Under the pieces are notes generated by a model. That model saw nothing but the letters and a program-made list of their open reading frames with translations, did no database searches and was not told the DNA's origin. From assembly GCF_001907675.1 (NCBI RefSeq), contig NZ_MPNT01000027.1, forward strand, positions 1 to 64,000: a stretch of DNA of 64,000 bases, read 5' to 3'. Position numbers and translations under genes: made by a program. Shown here piece after piece: positions 9,735 through 17,367 of this stretch (position 1 is its first letter; each line of letters starts with the position of its first letter). The stretch is from Mycobacterium paraffinicum (lineage in GTDB: Bacteria > Actinomycetota > Actinomycetes > Mycobacteriales > Mycobacteriaceae).

Positions 9735-10043
9735 ATGGCAGACGACCCGGATTTGAGCCCGCCGACCGAAGAGCTGAGATTGGTCGGCCGGCCCGATCCG
9801 CTGCCCGGACACGGCGGCGCGCAGCGGTACCCGGTGCGAGTTGCATTATCCCGGAAACTGTCCGCCGGCGAGGAGGATGCCGCAGGCCCTGGCGCCAAGT
9901 TTCCGACCGAGATCGGCACGGTCGTCGTCGACGACGATCTGCAACATCTGATCGTCTTGAACACGACCATCGAGTACGTGATCGAGCACCACCTGATCCT
10001 GCGAAATCTCGTGGAGAAGATCGCCGGCGACGGGGAGCGATAG
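9735..10043 (+). CDS. Small acidic hypothetical protein
   Basis: This 102-residue protein starts at an ATG preceded by a strong GAAGGAGG site at 9722-9729. It has a polar N-terminal half and a hydrophobic, probably helical C-terminal stretch (about residues 70-95). No family is recognised. A GC-rich hairpin directly follows the stop, marking the end of this unit. Confidence 0.55.
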   Translation: MADDPDLSPPTEELRLVGRPDPLPGHGGAQRYPVRVALSRKLSAGEEDAAGPGAKFPTEIGTVVVDDDLQHLIVLNTTIEYVIEHHLILRNLVEKIAGDGER

Positions 10044-10046
10044 CGT

Positions 10047-10062
10047 CAGCGAGCGCTCGCTG
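10047..10062. terminator. GC-rich hairpin after the 9735 gene
   Basis: CAGCGAGCGCTCGCTG is a perfect 16-bp palindrome beginning 4 bases after the stop codon. It lacks a U-tract, as is common for actinobacterial terminators. Confidence 0.45.
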
Positions 10063-10239
10063 CGCGCGAACAAACCGCCAAAGATGATGCGGCACAGGAG
10101 TCAGAAGAGACCCCGCGCCGAAAGCTCGCAGACGGGTTCTCCTTCGACTAGCGGTTCGCGACCGACTCGTTCCGTAGATGGTCCACGGCGCCTCCCGCGG
10201 TGCTGGCTGCTGCTCAATGGCTGGGCATGAGGGTCTGTT

Positions 10240-10413
10240 TCAGAGAGGCCATTTCTCGACGAGCCCCCAAACGGTTCCCGCTGCACCGAGGCTAAGGACG
10301 ACGAAGCCCATCGCCTTATCGATGAGATGCGGGTGATCCCACGTGATCCATAGACCGAGCGCCGCCAAGACGATGGCCACGATCGGCCACCGCAGTTTCG
10401 CATTGTGGTTCAC
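10240..10413 (-). CDS. Small two-TM membrane protein
   Basis: This 57-residue frame starts at GTG 10413 with GGAGAA 4 bases upstream. It has two hydrophobic segments (about residues 8-24 and 33-50) and a short charged end. It lies just downstream of the VapC gene on the same strand, with 27 bases between them. No family is recognised; a holin-like or small membrane-stress role is possible but unsupported. Confidence 0.5.
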   Translation of the reverse strand: MNHNAKLRWPIVAIVLAALGLWITWDHPHLIDKAMGFVVLSLGAAGTVWGLVEKWPL

Positions 10414-10440
10414 ACGTTTCTCCGATCCCCGACAATTGCC

Positions 10441-10872
10441 TTATTCCGGACCGCTTGGGCTGGTGTAGGCGAGACGAGTTGCGGGCTGTCCGGTTATCGC
10501 GGTGATGGTGTCGAAGTCCTTGTCGACATGCAGGATGGTCAATCCCGATAGCTCGGCGGTGGCAGCGATGATGAGATCGGGGATCGACGGCCCGCGGTGT
10601 TGTCCGCGATCGGCCAACAGTAGCTGCACTTCCAGTGCGCGGTCTTCAATTTTTGGTGTCAGGTACTCGACGGGCATTGCGGCCAAAGGAGGTTCACGGA
10701 ACTCGCGCCGAGCGACGTCTCCGGATTGAGCCGAATACCCGACTTCCAGGCGCGTCAGATTGCTGATATGGACCAGGCCGCGCTCGATTCGGTTGCTCCA
10801 AGTCTCTGGCTCGAGGCTATGGGCGAGGCGCGCCAGGGCTGATTTGTCGATCAGCCACGTCGGTTCTGTCAT
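10441..10872 (-). CDS. vapC: VapC-type PIN-domain toxin
   Basis: This 143-residue PIN domain shows the acidic active-site set: Asp in [10 protein letters not shown], Glu in TRLEVGY, Asp in SIPDLIIA and Asp in HVDKDFD. PIN toxins cleave tRNA, rRNA or mRNA using Mg2+. The second ATG (10872) was chosen because it gives a 4-bp ATGA overlap with the antitoxin stop; an ATG two codons earlier is also possible. The antitoxin gene is immediately upstream, the standard vapBC order. Confidence 0.85.
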   Translation of the reverse strand: MTEPTWLIDKSALARLAHSLEPETWSNRIERGLVHISNLTRLEVGYSAQSGDVARREFREPPLAAMPVEYLTPKIEDRALEVQLLLADRGQHRGPSIPDLIIAATAELSGLTILHVDKDFDTITAITGQPATRLAYTSPSGPE

Positions 10873-11090
10873 TGCCATGCCTGGCGCATCAGGTCGTCGT
10901 CGGCGAGGCCCGCGACGGCCCGTGCCATCCGATGTAGGTCATCGGGGGTGACCGCTATTCGCGGCGCGCGAGCGTCCTGGGCAAGGCGACGGCGAATGTA
11001 TTCAACGCGCGATAAGCCCAACTCGGCAGCTCGGGTATCGAGCCCAGCGAGAACGTCATCTGGAATGTCGCGGATCAGCACGTCGCTCAT
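10869..11090 (-). CDS. vapB: VapB-type ribbon-helix-helix antitoxin
   Basis: This 73-residue protein opens with a [17 protein letters not shown] pattern typical of FitA/VapB ribbon-helix-helix antitoxins, then a [10 protein letters not shown] helix. The C-terminal part would bind the partner toxin. ATG 11090 was chosen because the operator palindrome lies directly upstream; a longer frame from 11150 would read through that operator. It should neutralise the adjacent VapC and repress the pair. Confidence 0.8.
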   Translation of the reverse strand: MSDVLIRDIPDDVLAGLDTRAAELGLSRVEYIRRRLAQDARAPRIAVTPDDLHRMARAVAGLADDDLMRQAWQ

Positions 11091-11098
11091 CGTTCGAT

Positions 11099-11114
11099 GA
11101 TATCGCACGATATC
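11099..11114. promoter_or_regulatory. vapBC operator
   Basis: GATATCG-CA-CGATATC is a perfect inverted repeat 9 bases before the antitoxin start. Its position suits autorepression by the VapB-VapC complex. The GATATC half-motif recurs in the operator at 14893-14912. Confidence 0.7.
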
Positions 11115-11163
11115 TGCCGCTCTCCGCTGAAAGCGAGATAATCGCCGCAATTGTGTACCTTGA

Positions 11164-11190
11164 GTAGCACATTGAGTTACTATGTGCTAC
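11164..11190. promoter_or_regulatory. Operator of the second toxin-antitoxin pair
   Basis: GTAGCACAT and ATGTGCTAC form a perfect 9-bp inverted repeat with a 9-base spacer that abuts the ATG at 11191. Binding here would block both the promoter and translation start. Confidence 0.65.
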
Positions 11191-11433
11191 ATGAAACGGG
11201 TTGGTGTCCGCGAACTGCGCCAGAATGCGAGTGTGCTTCTGCGTGCAGTGGCCGACGGCCACACCATTGAGATCACCCACCACGGGCACCCAGTCGCGCA
11301 ATTGATTCCGGCCACCAACGACACCTGGTCGGCACTCATCGCCAGCAAGGAAGTCACGCCCGCCCGCCTCACCCCGGCCGAAATCCTTGACCTCCCGCAC
11401 CGCCCATACCGGCCCCAACCCCCGCCGCCGTGA
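11191..11433 (+). CDS. Phd/YefM-type antitoxin
   Basis: This protein of about 80 residues opens with KRVGVRELRQNASVLL, the typical Phd/YefM (VapB) fold entry, followed by ITHHGHPVAQLIP. The start at 11191 was chosen over 11182 because the upstream ATG lies inside the operator repeat. The C-terminal Pro-rich tail should bind the toxin. Its stop overlaps the next gene's GTG (GTGA), coupling the pair. Confidence 0.8.
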   Translation: MKRVGVRELRQNASVLLRAVADGHTIEITHHGHPVAQLIPATNDTWSALIASKEVTPARLTPAEILDLPHRPYRPQPPPP

Positions 11434-11831
11434 TCTACCTGGATCCCACCGCCATCATGAAACTCATCTCCACGACGCCTGAGTCCCCGGCCCTTACCGA
11501 CTACCTGCGCTCCCGCACCGACACCATCTGGTTCACGTGCGCCCTTAGCCGCGCCGACGTCATGCGCACCGTGGCCACTCTTCACCCCGACGCGGCCGAG
11601 CACGCCGACCACGTTCTTGCCGGCCTGGACGTGGTCGCGGTCACCGACCGGCTTCTCGACGCCGCGATCGAGCTTGCCCCTGCCCCGGGCCGCACCACCG
11701 ACGCGCTGCACATCGCTGCCGCCCTGTCCGCCGGCCCCCAACTCCACACCTTGATCACCTACAGCCCGGAGCTGACCCGCGACGCCGCGGCCCACCACAT
11801 CCACACCACTTCGCCCGGAGGTTCACCGTGA
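11430..11831 (+). CDS. vapC: PIN-domain toxin with an altered active site
   Basis: This PIN domain of about 133 residues starts at a GTG that overlaps the antitoxin stop. MIYLDPTAIMKL holds the first Asp and TTDALHIAAAL the third acidic residue. The second position is Asp instead of Glu (SRADVMR). The last site, usually TYDxRL, reads ITYSPEL, with Ser in place of Asp. The change could weaken catalysis. It is followed with overlap by a membrane-protein gene. Confidence 0.8.
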   Translation: MIYLDPTAIMKLISTTPESPALTDYLRSRTDTIWFTCALSRADVMRTVATLHPDAAEHADHVLAGLDVVAVTDRLLDAAIELAPAPGRTTDALHIAAALSAGPQLHTLITYSPELTRDAAAHHIHTTSPGGSP

Positions 11832-12202
11832 TACGCGCCTTGATCGCCGCGGTGCTGCTCACCGGCGCCGCCGTCCACTTCTTCGGCGCCCCTGAAGACG
11901 CCGCGCTCGGTTACAGCCTTCTTCTGTGCGGGACCCTCTGGTTCACCTGGCCAGCAGCCCGTGTGGCCGCTGGCCTGTTCCGCCGTACTCGCCGTCGGCG
12001 CCACCCTCGCCGCATTCCCGCCGGCCCCGGGCCCCACCTGACTCAGATCAACCACCATCACCACTACTACGGCGGCCCGCCCATGGCGACACCGGCGACA
12101 GCGCTGCGCCCTGACTACAGCCTGCCGGCACTACCTGAGCGCAGCAGCCAGCAGCTCGCCCATGACGCCATTTACAACACCATCGACGTCGACACCCTGT
12201 AG
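11828..12202 (+). CDS. Small membrane protein
   Basis: This 124-residue protein starts at a GTG overlapping the toxin stop by 4 bases. It has two hydrophobic segments (about residues 4-19 and 27-48), an Arg-rich stretch and a His-rich patch (INHHHHYY). No family is recognised. It sits in front of the discoidin-like gene with a 3-base gap, so the two are probably expressed together. Confidence 0.55.
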   Translation: MIRALIAAVLLTGAAVHFFGAPEDAALGYSLLLCGTLWFTWPAARVAAGLFRRTRRRRHPRRIPAGPGPHLTQINHHHHYYGGPPMATPATALRPDYSLPALPERSSQQLAHDAIYNTIDVDTL

Positions 12203-12205
12203 CCC

Positions 12206-13126
12206 ATGAGCAGCACAGACCAAGACCTCCACACCGACCACGGCTGGGAAAACGGGCGCCTCATCTTGGCCTCGCTGGCACCGCGCACGACCACCCGGCC
12301 GGCCCGTCGCGGCCTGCCTCCGCCAACCGACGACGCTCCCAGCGACAGTCAACCGTCGGACAAGCCAGGCCTGCTCGCCCGCACCCTCCACGCGTCAGGG
12401 CGCGCGGCGCGCGCCGGCGGGCGCGCGTTCAACAAGCGGGTGCCACCAGATCGCAGAATGCACACCGCATTCATCACCGCGGCCGCCGTCGTGATCCTGC
12501 TGGTGGCCCTGGCCGCCGTCAACTACCTCACCTCTGACATCAACCCGCAACCACACATCGCCACCCCGACCGCAACCGCCCCGCCACCACCGCCGCAGGC
12601 GCCGCTACGGCAAGACACCATTCTCAAGGGGGTTACCGCCAGCGACTTGTGCCCGCGCGATGCCAACTACTCCGACGCCAACCGGGCCTTCGACGGCGAC
12701 TTCAACACCGCATGGGTGTGCACCCGGGTCAAGAACCAGGACGGGCAGGCCCTTCAAGTCGATTTCGGCCGCCAAGTCACCCTGACGCAACTGCGGGTCA
12801 TCGGCGGCTTCGACGCCACCGCTCCCGACGGCTCCGATCAATGGTCCAAGCACCGCATCGTCACTCAACTCGAGGTGTGGTTTCCCAAGGACCTCAAACG
12901 CGACCCCGTCATCATCGACACCGCGGGAGCTAGGGATTGGCGCTTCATCACCTTCAATCCGCCCGCCACTGTGAGCAAACTACTCATCCGCGTCAAAGCG
13001 ACTTCTGATCCACCTCAAGCAGCCACAGCCCCAAGCCCAACCGCCTCCGGCACTCCCGATGAGGTGACCACCGTAGCTATCAGCGAGATTCAATTCATCG
13101 GCACCGAAGGCAGCCATCCGACGTGA
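12206..13126 (+). CDS. Membrane-anchored discoidin-like (F5/8C) protein
   Basis: This 306-residue protein has a polar N-terminal cytoplasmic region of ~88 residues, one TM segment (about 90-108), a Pro/Thr linker and an extracytoplasmic beta-rich domain (about 135-300). The domain contains 'AFDGDFNTAWVC', the signature of galactose-binding/discoidin (NADase-type glycan-binding) folds, and ends with 'ISEIQFIG'. Such domains bind sugars or surface polymers. The next gene overlaps by 4 bases. A role in envelope attachment is inference. Confidence 0.7.
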   Translation: MSSTDQDLHTDHGWENGRLILASLAPRTTTRPARRGLPPPTDDAPSDSQPSDKPGLLARTLHASGRAARAGGRAFNKRVPPDRRMHTAFITAAAVVILLVALAAVNYLTSDINPQPHIATPTATAPPPPPQAPLRQDTILKGVTASDLCPRDANYSDANRAFDGDFNTAWVCTRVKNQDGQALQVDFGRQVTLTQLRVIGGFDATAPDGSDQWSKHRIVTQLEVWFPKDLKRDPVIIDTAGARDWRFITFNPPATVSKLLIRVKATSDPPQAATAPSPTASGTPDEVTTVAISEIQFIGTEGSHPT

Positions 13127-13371
13127 AATATGACGTGCAGATCCGCCGCGACGGCGAAGTGGTGTGGAAAAGCACCACCGGCGGCGACCACGACGGCGAA
13201 TCCGCCGCGCGGGCCGTCTTCCATATCTTGCACACCACCTTCGGCGTTCCCGACGGCATCATCCGCCGAGCCACAGCCGAGCTCGATCTCGACGACCTCA
13301 AGCCCGGCAGCACTGTGAGCGGCACCGTTACCGACGAAGTCGCCCTAGAGTTCACAGTCCACGCGCACTGA
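13123..13371 (+). CDS. Small hypothetical protein
   Basis: This 82-residue soluble protein starts at a GTG overlapping the previous stop (GTGA). It is rich in beta-like stretches and acidic residues, with no recognised family. A 25-bp palindrome begins 6 bases after its stop and marks the end of this gene group. Confidence 0.55.
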   Translation: MKYDVQIRRDGEVVWKSTTGGDHDGESAARAVFHILHTTFGVPDGIIRRATAELDLDDLKPGSTVSGTVTDEVALEFTVHAH

Positions 13372-13376
13372 GTCGT

Positions 13377-13401
13377 CGCGTGATGCAGCCTGCATCACGC
13401 G
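13377..13401. repeat. Recurrent palindrome, copy 1
   Basis: Two 12-base arms, CGCGTGATGCAG and its exact complement, are separated by one C. A second copy with 10-bp arms is at 19119-19139 and a half-site at 16218-16226. Both full copies lie just after a stop codon. The shared sequence, beyond simple pairing, suggests a specific binding or recombination site rather than only a terminator. Confidence 0.7.
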
Positions 13402-13446
13402 GTAGAACAGCCCACGGCTCTGTGCAGGGCGCGTAGCGTCGATCCA

Positions 13447-14424
13447 GTGGCCACCAAGACGCCTGTGCGAGACCCAGCATGGGCGCCGATGCTGGCGACC
13501 CTTGGAGCCCCGCCGCGAGGCGCGGACGGCTGGGCCGTTGAGTGGAAATTCGACGGCCAGAGAGCAACCGTCCGCATCCAGGACGGCGACGTCACGGTCT
13601 TCACCCGCAATGGCGCCGACGTGTCGCGGACCTTCCCCGAGCTCGCCAGCGTCGCCACCGCGATCGGCGATCGCCAGGCCGTCCTCGACGGGGAGATCGT
13701 CGCCGTCGATCCGACCGGCCGACCATCCTTCACTCGACTGCAGCGCCGCTGGCCACAGCAGCGCCGACCACACCCCCAGCTGCTGCGCGAAGTGCCCGTC
13801 CGCCTGCTGGCGTTCGACCTGCTAGCACTCGACAACCGCGACATCACATCCCACGCCTATAACCAACGTCGCGAACTGCTCGACGCACTCATGATCGTCG
13901 ACACGTCGCCCACACTGACCATTCCGGCCGCCCTGACCGCGGTGACCCCGGCAGACATGCTCGAGGTCGCGGCCCACCACCAGATGGAGGGAATTGTCAC
14001 CAAGCGCCTCGACGCGCCCTACCGGCCCGGCCGCACCACCCAGTGGATCAAGTCGCTCGTCCGCCCAACCTGCGAGCTGATCATCGTGGGCTACTGTCCC
14101 GCCGCCGGCCCAGACGGACGCACCAGTATCGGCTCGATGCTGCTGGCCGGCCACACCGACGCCGGCGACCTCATCATCGTCGGACAAGTCGGAACCGGAT
14201 TCAGCAGCACCACCCGCAGCCACCTCTACGCCATGCTCCAACCAATCACACGCGCCACCACGCCCGCCGCCAATCCCGTGGAGGCCAACGGGGTGTGCTG
14301 GGTCGAGCCCCAACTGGTATGCGAAGTCGCCTACCGCGAGTATGTCCCCGGCCGCTGGCTTCGCCACACCAGCTTCAAAGGATTACGAGACACCGATCCT
14401 GCAAACATTCGTGTCCCAGGGTGA
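13447..14424 (+). CDS. ATP-dependent DNA ligase (LigC/LigD-ligase type)
   Basis: This 325-residue protein has the ligase nucleotidyltransferase motifs: EWKFDGQR with the AMP-accepting Lys34, LDGEIV, RLLAFDLL, EGIVTKR and WIKSLVRP, then an OB-fold-like C-terminal domain. Length and order match stand-alone LigC or the ligase domain of LigD, which seal DNA breaks in end joining. There is no Ku or polymerase domain next to it. A GTG start was chosen, as it precedes the conserved N-terminal stretch by ~10 residues. It stands alone between repeats. Confidence 0.85.
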   Translation: MATKTPVRDPAWAPMLATLGAPPRGADGWAVEWKFDGQRATVRIQDGDVTVFTRNGADVSRTFPELASVATAIGDRQAVLDGEIVAVDPTGRPSFTRLQRRWPQQRRPHPQLLREVPVRLLAFDLLALDNRDITSHAYNQRRELLDALMIVDTSPTLTIPAALTAVTPADMLEVAAHHQMEGIVTKRLDAPYRPGRTTQWIKSLVRPTCELIIVGYCPAAGPDGRTSIGSMLLAGHTDAGDLIIVGQVGTGFSSTTRSHLYAMLQPITRATTPAANPVEANGVCWVEPQLVCEVAYREYVPGRWLRHTSFKGLRDTDPANIRVPG

Positions 14425-14727
14425 TTCTTGAGCGACAGCTCGCCGAATCCCGGCCGGCGGACCACATTCTCACACACGCAGCGACAGCAGCTGTCGCTAT
14501 CACCTGGCGAGCCCACAACCGGTGGATGCAAGCACATTCCGGATGCGAGGGCGTTCAGCGAGGCATGGGCCGATCGCAACCTCGAGGAATTGACCAAGCG
14601 GTGACACCTCCGAGGCGACATTTCGGCCAGGGGTAGGGGAGTCGATGCGCTTGTCATCTTCTCGACCGTCTACAGCGACCAGCCGCCACACCGCGGTCAG
14701 TGACCCGGCTCCGGGAATGGCCACCTC

Positions 14728-14808
14728 TGTCCGTTCTCACCGAATCTGGGGCATTCTCGTTGAAACTGGGGCAGATTGCAGTCACCCGAGGTGAACCTGA
14801 GGCCCCAC
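14728..14808 (+). repeat. Left inverted repeat of the cassette
   Basis: This ~81-base arm contains GGGGCATTCTCGTTGAAAC and GTCACCCGAGGTGAACC. Its reverse complement aligns with 15595-15676. Confidence 0.7.
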
Positions 14809-14892
14809 GCTGCCAGGGTCGTTTTACTAACCTCAACGCAGCGGCCAGCCCACTGGTGGGCCATCGCGGATGCGTTGGATTGCGCCAGTTCT

Positions 14893-14912
14893 GATATCAT
14901 CAGCGTGATATC
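14893..14912. promoter_or_regulatory. vapBC operator
   Basis: GATATCA and TGATATC form a perfect 7-bp inverted repeat with a 6-base spacer ending 10 bases before the antitoxin ATG. It partly overlaps the GGAGG ribosome site region, as expected for autorepression. Confidence 0.65.
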
Positions 14913-14922
14913 GGAGGTGACT

Positions 14923-15153
14923 ATGGAGCAAATCCTGATCCGCAACCTACCTGCGGGCACCAAGGCCGCGTTGCAGGCGCGTGCCAAACGGCACCACCAC
15001 TCCGTCGAGGCCGAAGCCCGCGCGATCCTTACCTCAGGGGTGTCAGGAGAAGAGGTCACGATCGTCGACCTGCTTGCCGACGACAGCCCCGACAGCGACT
15101 TCGACTTCGAGCCGGAGCGTCTCCCCCTGACCGCCCGCACCCCGGAGCTGTGA
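14923..15153 (+). CDS. vapB: FitA/VapB-type antitoxin
   Basis: This 76-residue protein opens with [17 protein letters not shown], a FitA-like ribbon-helix-helix. A second helix, [13 protein letters not shown], is typical of the family. The C-terminal acidic tail ([12 protein letters not shown]) would wrap the toxin. A GGAGG site lies 5 bases upstream of the ATG. The stop overlaps the toxin GTG by 4 bases. Confidence 0.85.
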   Translation: MEQILIRNLPAGTKAALQARAKRHHHSVEAEARAILTSGVSGEEVTIVDLLADDSPDSDFDFEPERLPLTARTPEL

Positions 15154-15563
15154 CTTACCTCCTCGACACCAACGTGGTGTCGGCCCTGCGGAAACCCGAT
15201 CGCAACCCTGAGGTACGCGCGTGGGCGGTGTCGGTCCCACCAGCCGAGCTGTTCGTCGCAGCGAACACCATCGCTGAGATCGAGCGCGGCGTCATCGCCA
15301 AGGAACGGACGAACCCCACTCAAGGCGAGGTGCTGCGCAGATGGTTCGAGGACCGCCTACTGTCCGCCTTCGACGGCCGAGTGCTGTCCTTCGACCTGCC
15401 AGCCGCTCGCATTTTGGCCACCTATCGGGTACCCGAACATGCCCCGTACGCCGACGCCGTCATCGCCGCGGTCGCAGAATCCGCCGACAAGGTGGTTGTG
15501 ACCCGCAATATCCGGCACTTCCAGCCTCTCGGCGTGCGATGCCTGGATCCGTGGGACCGGTGA
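15150..15563 (+). CDS. vapC: FitB/VapC-type PIN toxin
   Basis: This 137-residue PIN domain has the complete acidic set: [27 protein letters not shown] and VVTRNIRHF. The TRNxxHF ending is characteristic of the FitB branch. It starts at a GTG overlapping the antitoxin stop. The pair lies between inverted repeats that suggest joint mobility. Confidence 0.87.
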   Translation: MTYLLDTNVVSALRKPDRNPEVRAWAVSVPPAELFVAANTIAEIERGVIAKERTNPTQGEVLRRWFEDRLLSAFDGRVLSFDLPAARILATYRVPEHAPYADAVIAAVAESADKVVVTRNIRHFQPLGVRCLDPWDR

Positions 15564-15594
15564 CGCCGAACTTCGCAATCGAAGCGAGGTCAGT

Positions 15595-15676
15595 GTGGGG
15601 CCTCAGGGTCACCTCGGGTGACTGCAAATCTGAGCCAGTTTCAATGAGAATGCCCCAGATTCGGGGACAACGGACA
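15595..15676 (-). repeat. Right inverted repeat of the cassette
   Basis: This arm begins 32 bases after the toxin stop. It contains GTCACCTCGGGTGACTGC and GAGAATGCCCCAGATTC and is the imperfect reverse complement of 14728-14808. Confidence 0.7.
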
Positions 15677-15831
15677 ACCACCCGTCCGACGACAACCAGG
15701 GCCGTCACGTGACGAAATACTCGGGAGGCCTCCGGGTGGGGGAAATCGGCGCCGTCGAAGTTCAGTTGTTGCCGCACCAAGGGGCTGCCGCTGGAGGTCA
15801 ATGTCGGCGCCGCCACCGAGCGTGCCGGGCG

Positions 15832-16188
15832 TCAGAATGGGCTCGACGAGCGGGAGATGCGCCAGAATCCAGGATTGAGCTCTTCAGCCAGGGCCGCTAG
15901 CTCGTCGACGAACTGCGCGGCACAGGGGCCTTCGATCACCAGCGTCACATAGTCGCTGCCGCCACGGGAGGCTGTCATGTGTGCGCCGTCTCGGCCGGCC
16001 CATGCCGTAGCGGTGAGCTGCTCGACCCGCGCGACGTCGTCACTGGTCTCCAAATCTCCTGTAACGACGGACAAGTGGCGCTTCCCGTGCGCCGCGTCCT
16101 CTGCTTCGGCGACCAGCTCAGCCTGCCGAAGCTGTTCAAGATATGCCTCAACCACGTTGCTCAGCCGCCCTCCATCCAACTCCCGCAT
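15832..16188 (-). CDS. Hypothetical protein
   Basis: This 118-residue protein starts at ATG 16188. It has a helical N-terminal half with many charged residues and a C-terminal half ending in NPGFWRIS. No family is recognised. It stands alone on the minus strand amid plus-strand genes, with no clear ribosome site. Confidence 0.45.
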   Translation of the reverse strand: MRELDGGRLSNVVEAYLEQLRQAELVAEAEDAAHGKRHLSVVTGDLETSDDVARVEQLTATAWAGRDGAHMTASRGGSDYVTLVIEGPCAAQFVDELAALAEELNPGFWRISRSSSPF

Positions 16189-16320
16189 TACTGGATTATG
16201 CGGTCCACCGCTGACATGTGATGCAGCCAGCCGATCGTAAGTACAGCCACCGGTTTATCCGCTGCTGTCGCTCCGCGGACTTACAGTCCCACCAACGCAA
16301 CAGACAAAGGCGGAAGACAC

Positions 16321-16515
16321 ATGACTCATCTCGCGAGCGCGTCACACCACACCGGTCACGGATTTCCCAACACGCTGGTACACGGATTCGCTTGGCGCAC
16401 TGGCAGTGACGCGGCCGGAGCACTCTTCCACCTAGCGCCAGGACTCATCGTCCTCACGGTGGTCGCGGTGGTGATTTTCATCGGGGCGCGTTGGCTGCGT
16501 CGCCGCAACCTTTGA
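16321..16515 (+). CDS. Small single-TM protein
   Basis: This 64-residue protein has one hydrophobic segment (about residues 36-56) followed by a positively charged end (RWLRRRNL), fitting an N-out or tail-anchored small membrane protein. GGCGGAAG lies 5 bases before the ATG. Its 3' end overlaps the end of the convergent HTH gene by 38 bases. Function unknown. Confidence 0.5.
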   Translation: MTHLASASHHTGHGFPNTLVHGFAWRTGSDAAGALFHLAPGLIVLTVVAVVIFIGARWLRRRNL

Positions 16516-16729
16516 CCGACTGAAGGTCGGTGCGAGCGCCTTGCCCTGGCCGCTGCCAGTTGTCGACGGTTTCTGGGAGCCAGCCTGGGTGGCGGATGTC
16601 GGCGCCGTCGGTCAGTTCTCCGTCGGGCTGCGGTAGTCGGCCTTCGACGTGGTAGCGGCGCACGGTCCCGTGTGCGAGGCCGCGGCGGTTGGCGAAGCCA
16701 CGCAGGGACAGCAGCTGGATCACACGCAC
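16478..16729 (-). CDS. MerR/AlpA-like helix-turn-helix protein
   Basis: This small DNA-binding protein of about 83 residues carries GFANRRGLAHGTVRRYHVEG, a helix-turn-helix, then a GRLPQPDGEL wing and GWLPETVDNW. That pattern is common in actinobacterial phage and plasmid HTH/excisionase proteins. GTG 16729 was chosen over a TTG at 16744 because it starts nearer the conserved part. It diverges from the operon at 16781 across a palindromic operator, so it probably represses that operon and itself. Confidence 0.65.
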   Translation of the reverse strand: MRVIQLLSLRGFANRRGLAHGTVRRYHVEGRLPQPDGELTDGADIRHPGWLPETVDNWQRPGQGARTDLQSVKGCGDAANAPR

Positions 16730-16744
16730 GACTTTACAACACAA

Positions 16745-16781
16745 TTGACCTTACAGCGGTATCGCTGTAATGTCCGTGTTA
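16745..16781 (+). promoter_or_regulatory. Leaderless promoter with built-in operator
   Basis: A -35 box TTGACC (16745-16750) and a -10 box TAATGT (16768-16773) are 17 bases apart, placing transcription start at the ATG at 16781. The spacer and -10 are covered by the perfect inverted repeat TTACAGCG-GTAT-CGCTGTAA (16751-16770). No ribosome site exists before the ATG, consistent with a leaderless mRNA. Confidence 0.7.
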
Positions 16782-17017
16782 TGCCCACTCACACAGTGTT
16801 TTTCAAGGCCGGCGACTACCTCAGCGCCGGTCAAGCATGCCAGGACGTCGCCAGCCGGCTCGATGCCTTCGACGACGTCGCAAAGATTGTGGCTAGAAAC
16901 GCGGTCGTCGAGCTCATCAACCTCCAAAACGGCACCATCAACTGCCACCAGGTGGCGGTCATCGCCAGCGCCATCGCCAACGTCCTCCAAGGCAACACCT
17001 ACGGGGAGGCCCTCTGA
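16781..17017 (+). CDS. Small hypothetical protein (leaderless operon head)
   Basis: This 78-residue protein has a helical Ala/Val-rich C-terminal half; no family is recognised. The ATG coincides with the predicted transcription start and lacks a ribosome site. Its stop overlaps the next ATG by one base, so it heads an operon of unknown plasmid genes running to 19117. Confidence 0.55.
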   Translation: MPTHTVFFKAGDYLSAGQACQDVASRLDAFDDVAKIVARNAVVELINLQNGTINCHQVAVIASAIANVLQGNTYGEAL

Positions 17018-17367
17018 TGTCCGCCCAACCCGCGGCCGCCCGGACCACCGTCGCTTACTGGCACACCAGCTACCGCGAGCCCTGCGAACACGGCCCAAAG
17101 ACACCACACGACGCCATCTGTGCCGCGCACGGCCTCCTCACCGCCCCCGCCGGCCCGAACGGTTGGCCCACCGACCTCAACGACCTCGGCGCCCTGCGCC
17201 TGCGCGCCTACACAGCGACAAACTGGTTCGACGTCCTCGAAGTACTCGACTGGCACACCAAGAACGGGCCGGCAGGCCGGGGCGTTGACTACACCCTCGT
17301 CATCGACAACGGCGGCCAGCCCGTCACCATCACGACCGACACGATCGCGTTCCTCGGCGATGCGTAA
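17017..17367 (+). CDS. Hypothetical protein
   Basis: This 116-residue soluble protein is not recognised. It has a His/Cys-containing N-terminal stretch (EPCEHGPKTPHDAICAAHG) that might bind a metal, and a C-terminal half with beta-like segments (VDYTLVIDN). It overlaps both neighbours and is clearly part of the operon. Confidence 0.5.
   Translation: MSAQPAAARTTVAYWHTSYREPCEHGPKTPHDAICAAHGLLTAPAGPNGWPTDLNDLGALRLRAYTATNWFDVLEVLDWHTKNGPAGRGVDYTLVIDNGGQPVTITTDTIAFLGDA

Larger units (their letters stand above)
14728..15676. mobile_element. Toxin-antitoxin cassette between ~80-bp inverted repeats
   Basis: The sequence at 14728-14808 recurs in inverted orientation at 15595-15676 with a few mismatches and small gaps. 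Between them lies only a complete vapBC pair with its operator. There is no transposase, so the unit looks like a non-autonomous (MITE-like) cassette, or a gene pair framed by two copies of an insertion-sequence end. No clear target duplication was seen. Confidence 0.55.

Noticed and set aside
10101..10403. 100-codon minus-strand frame
   Set aside because: Arg/Ser-rich shadow of the better-supported 57-residue membrane protein at 10240-10413.
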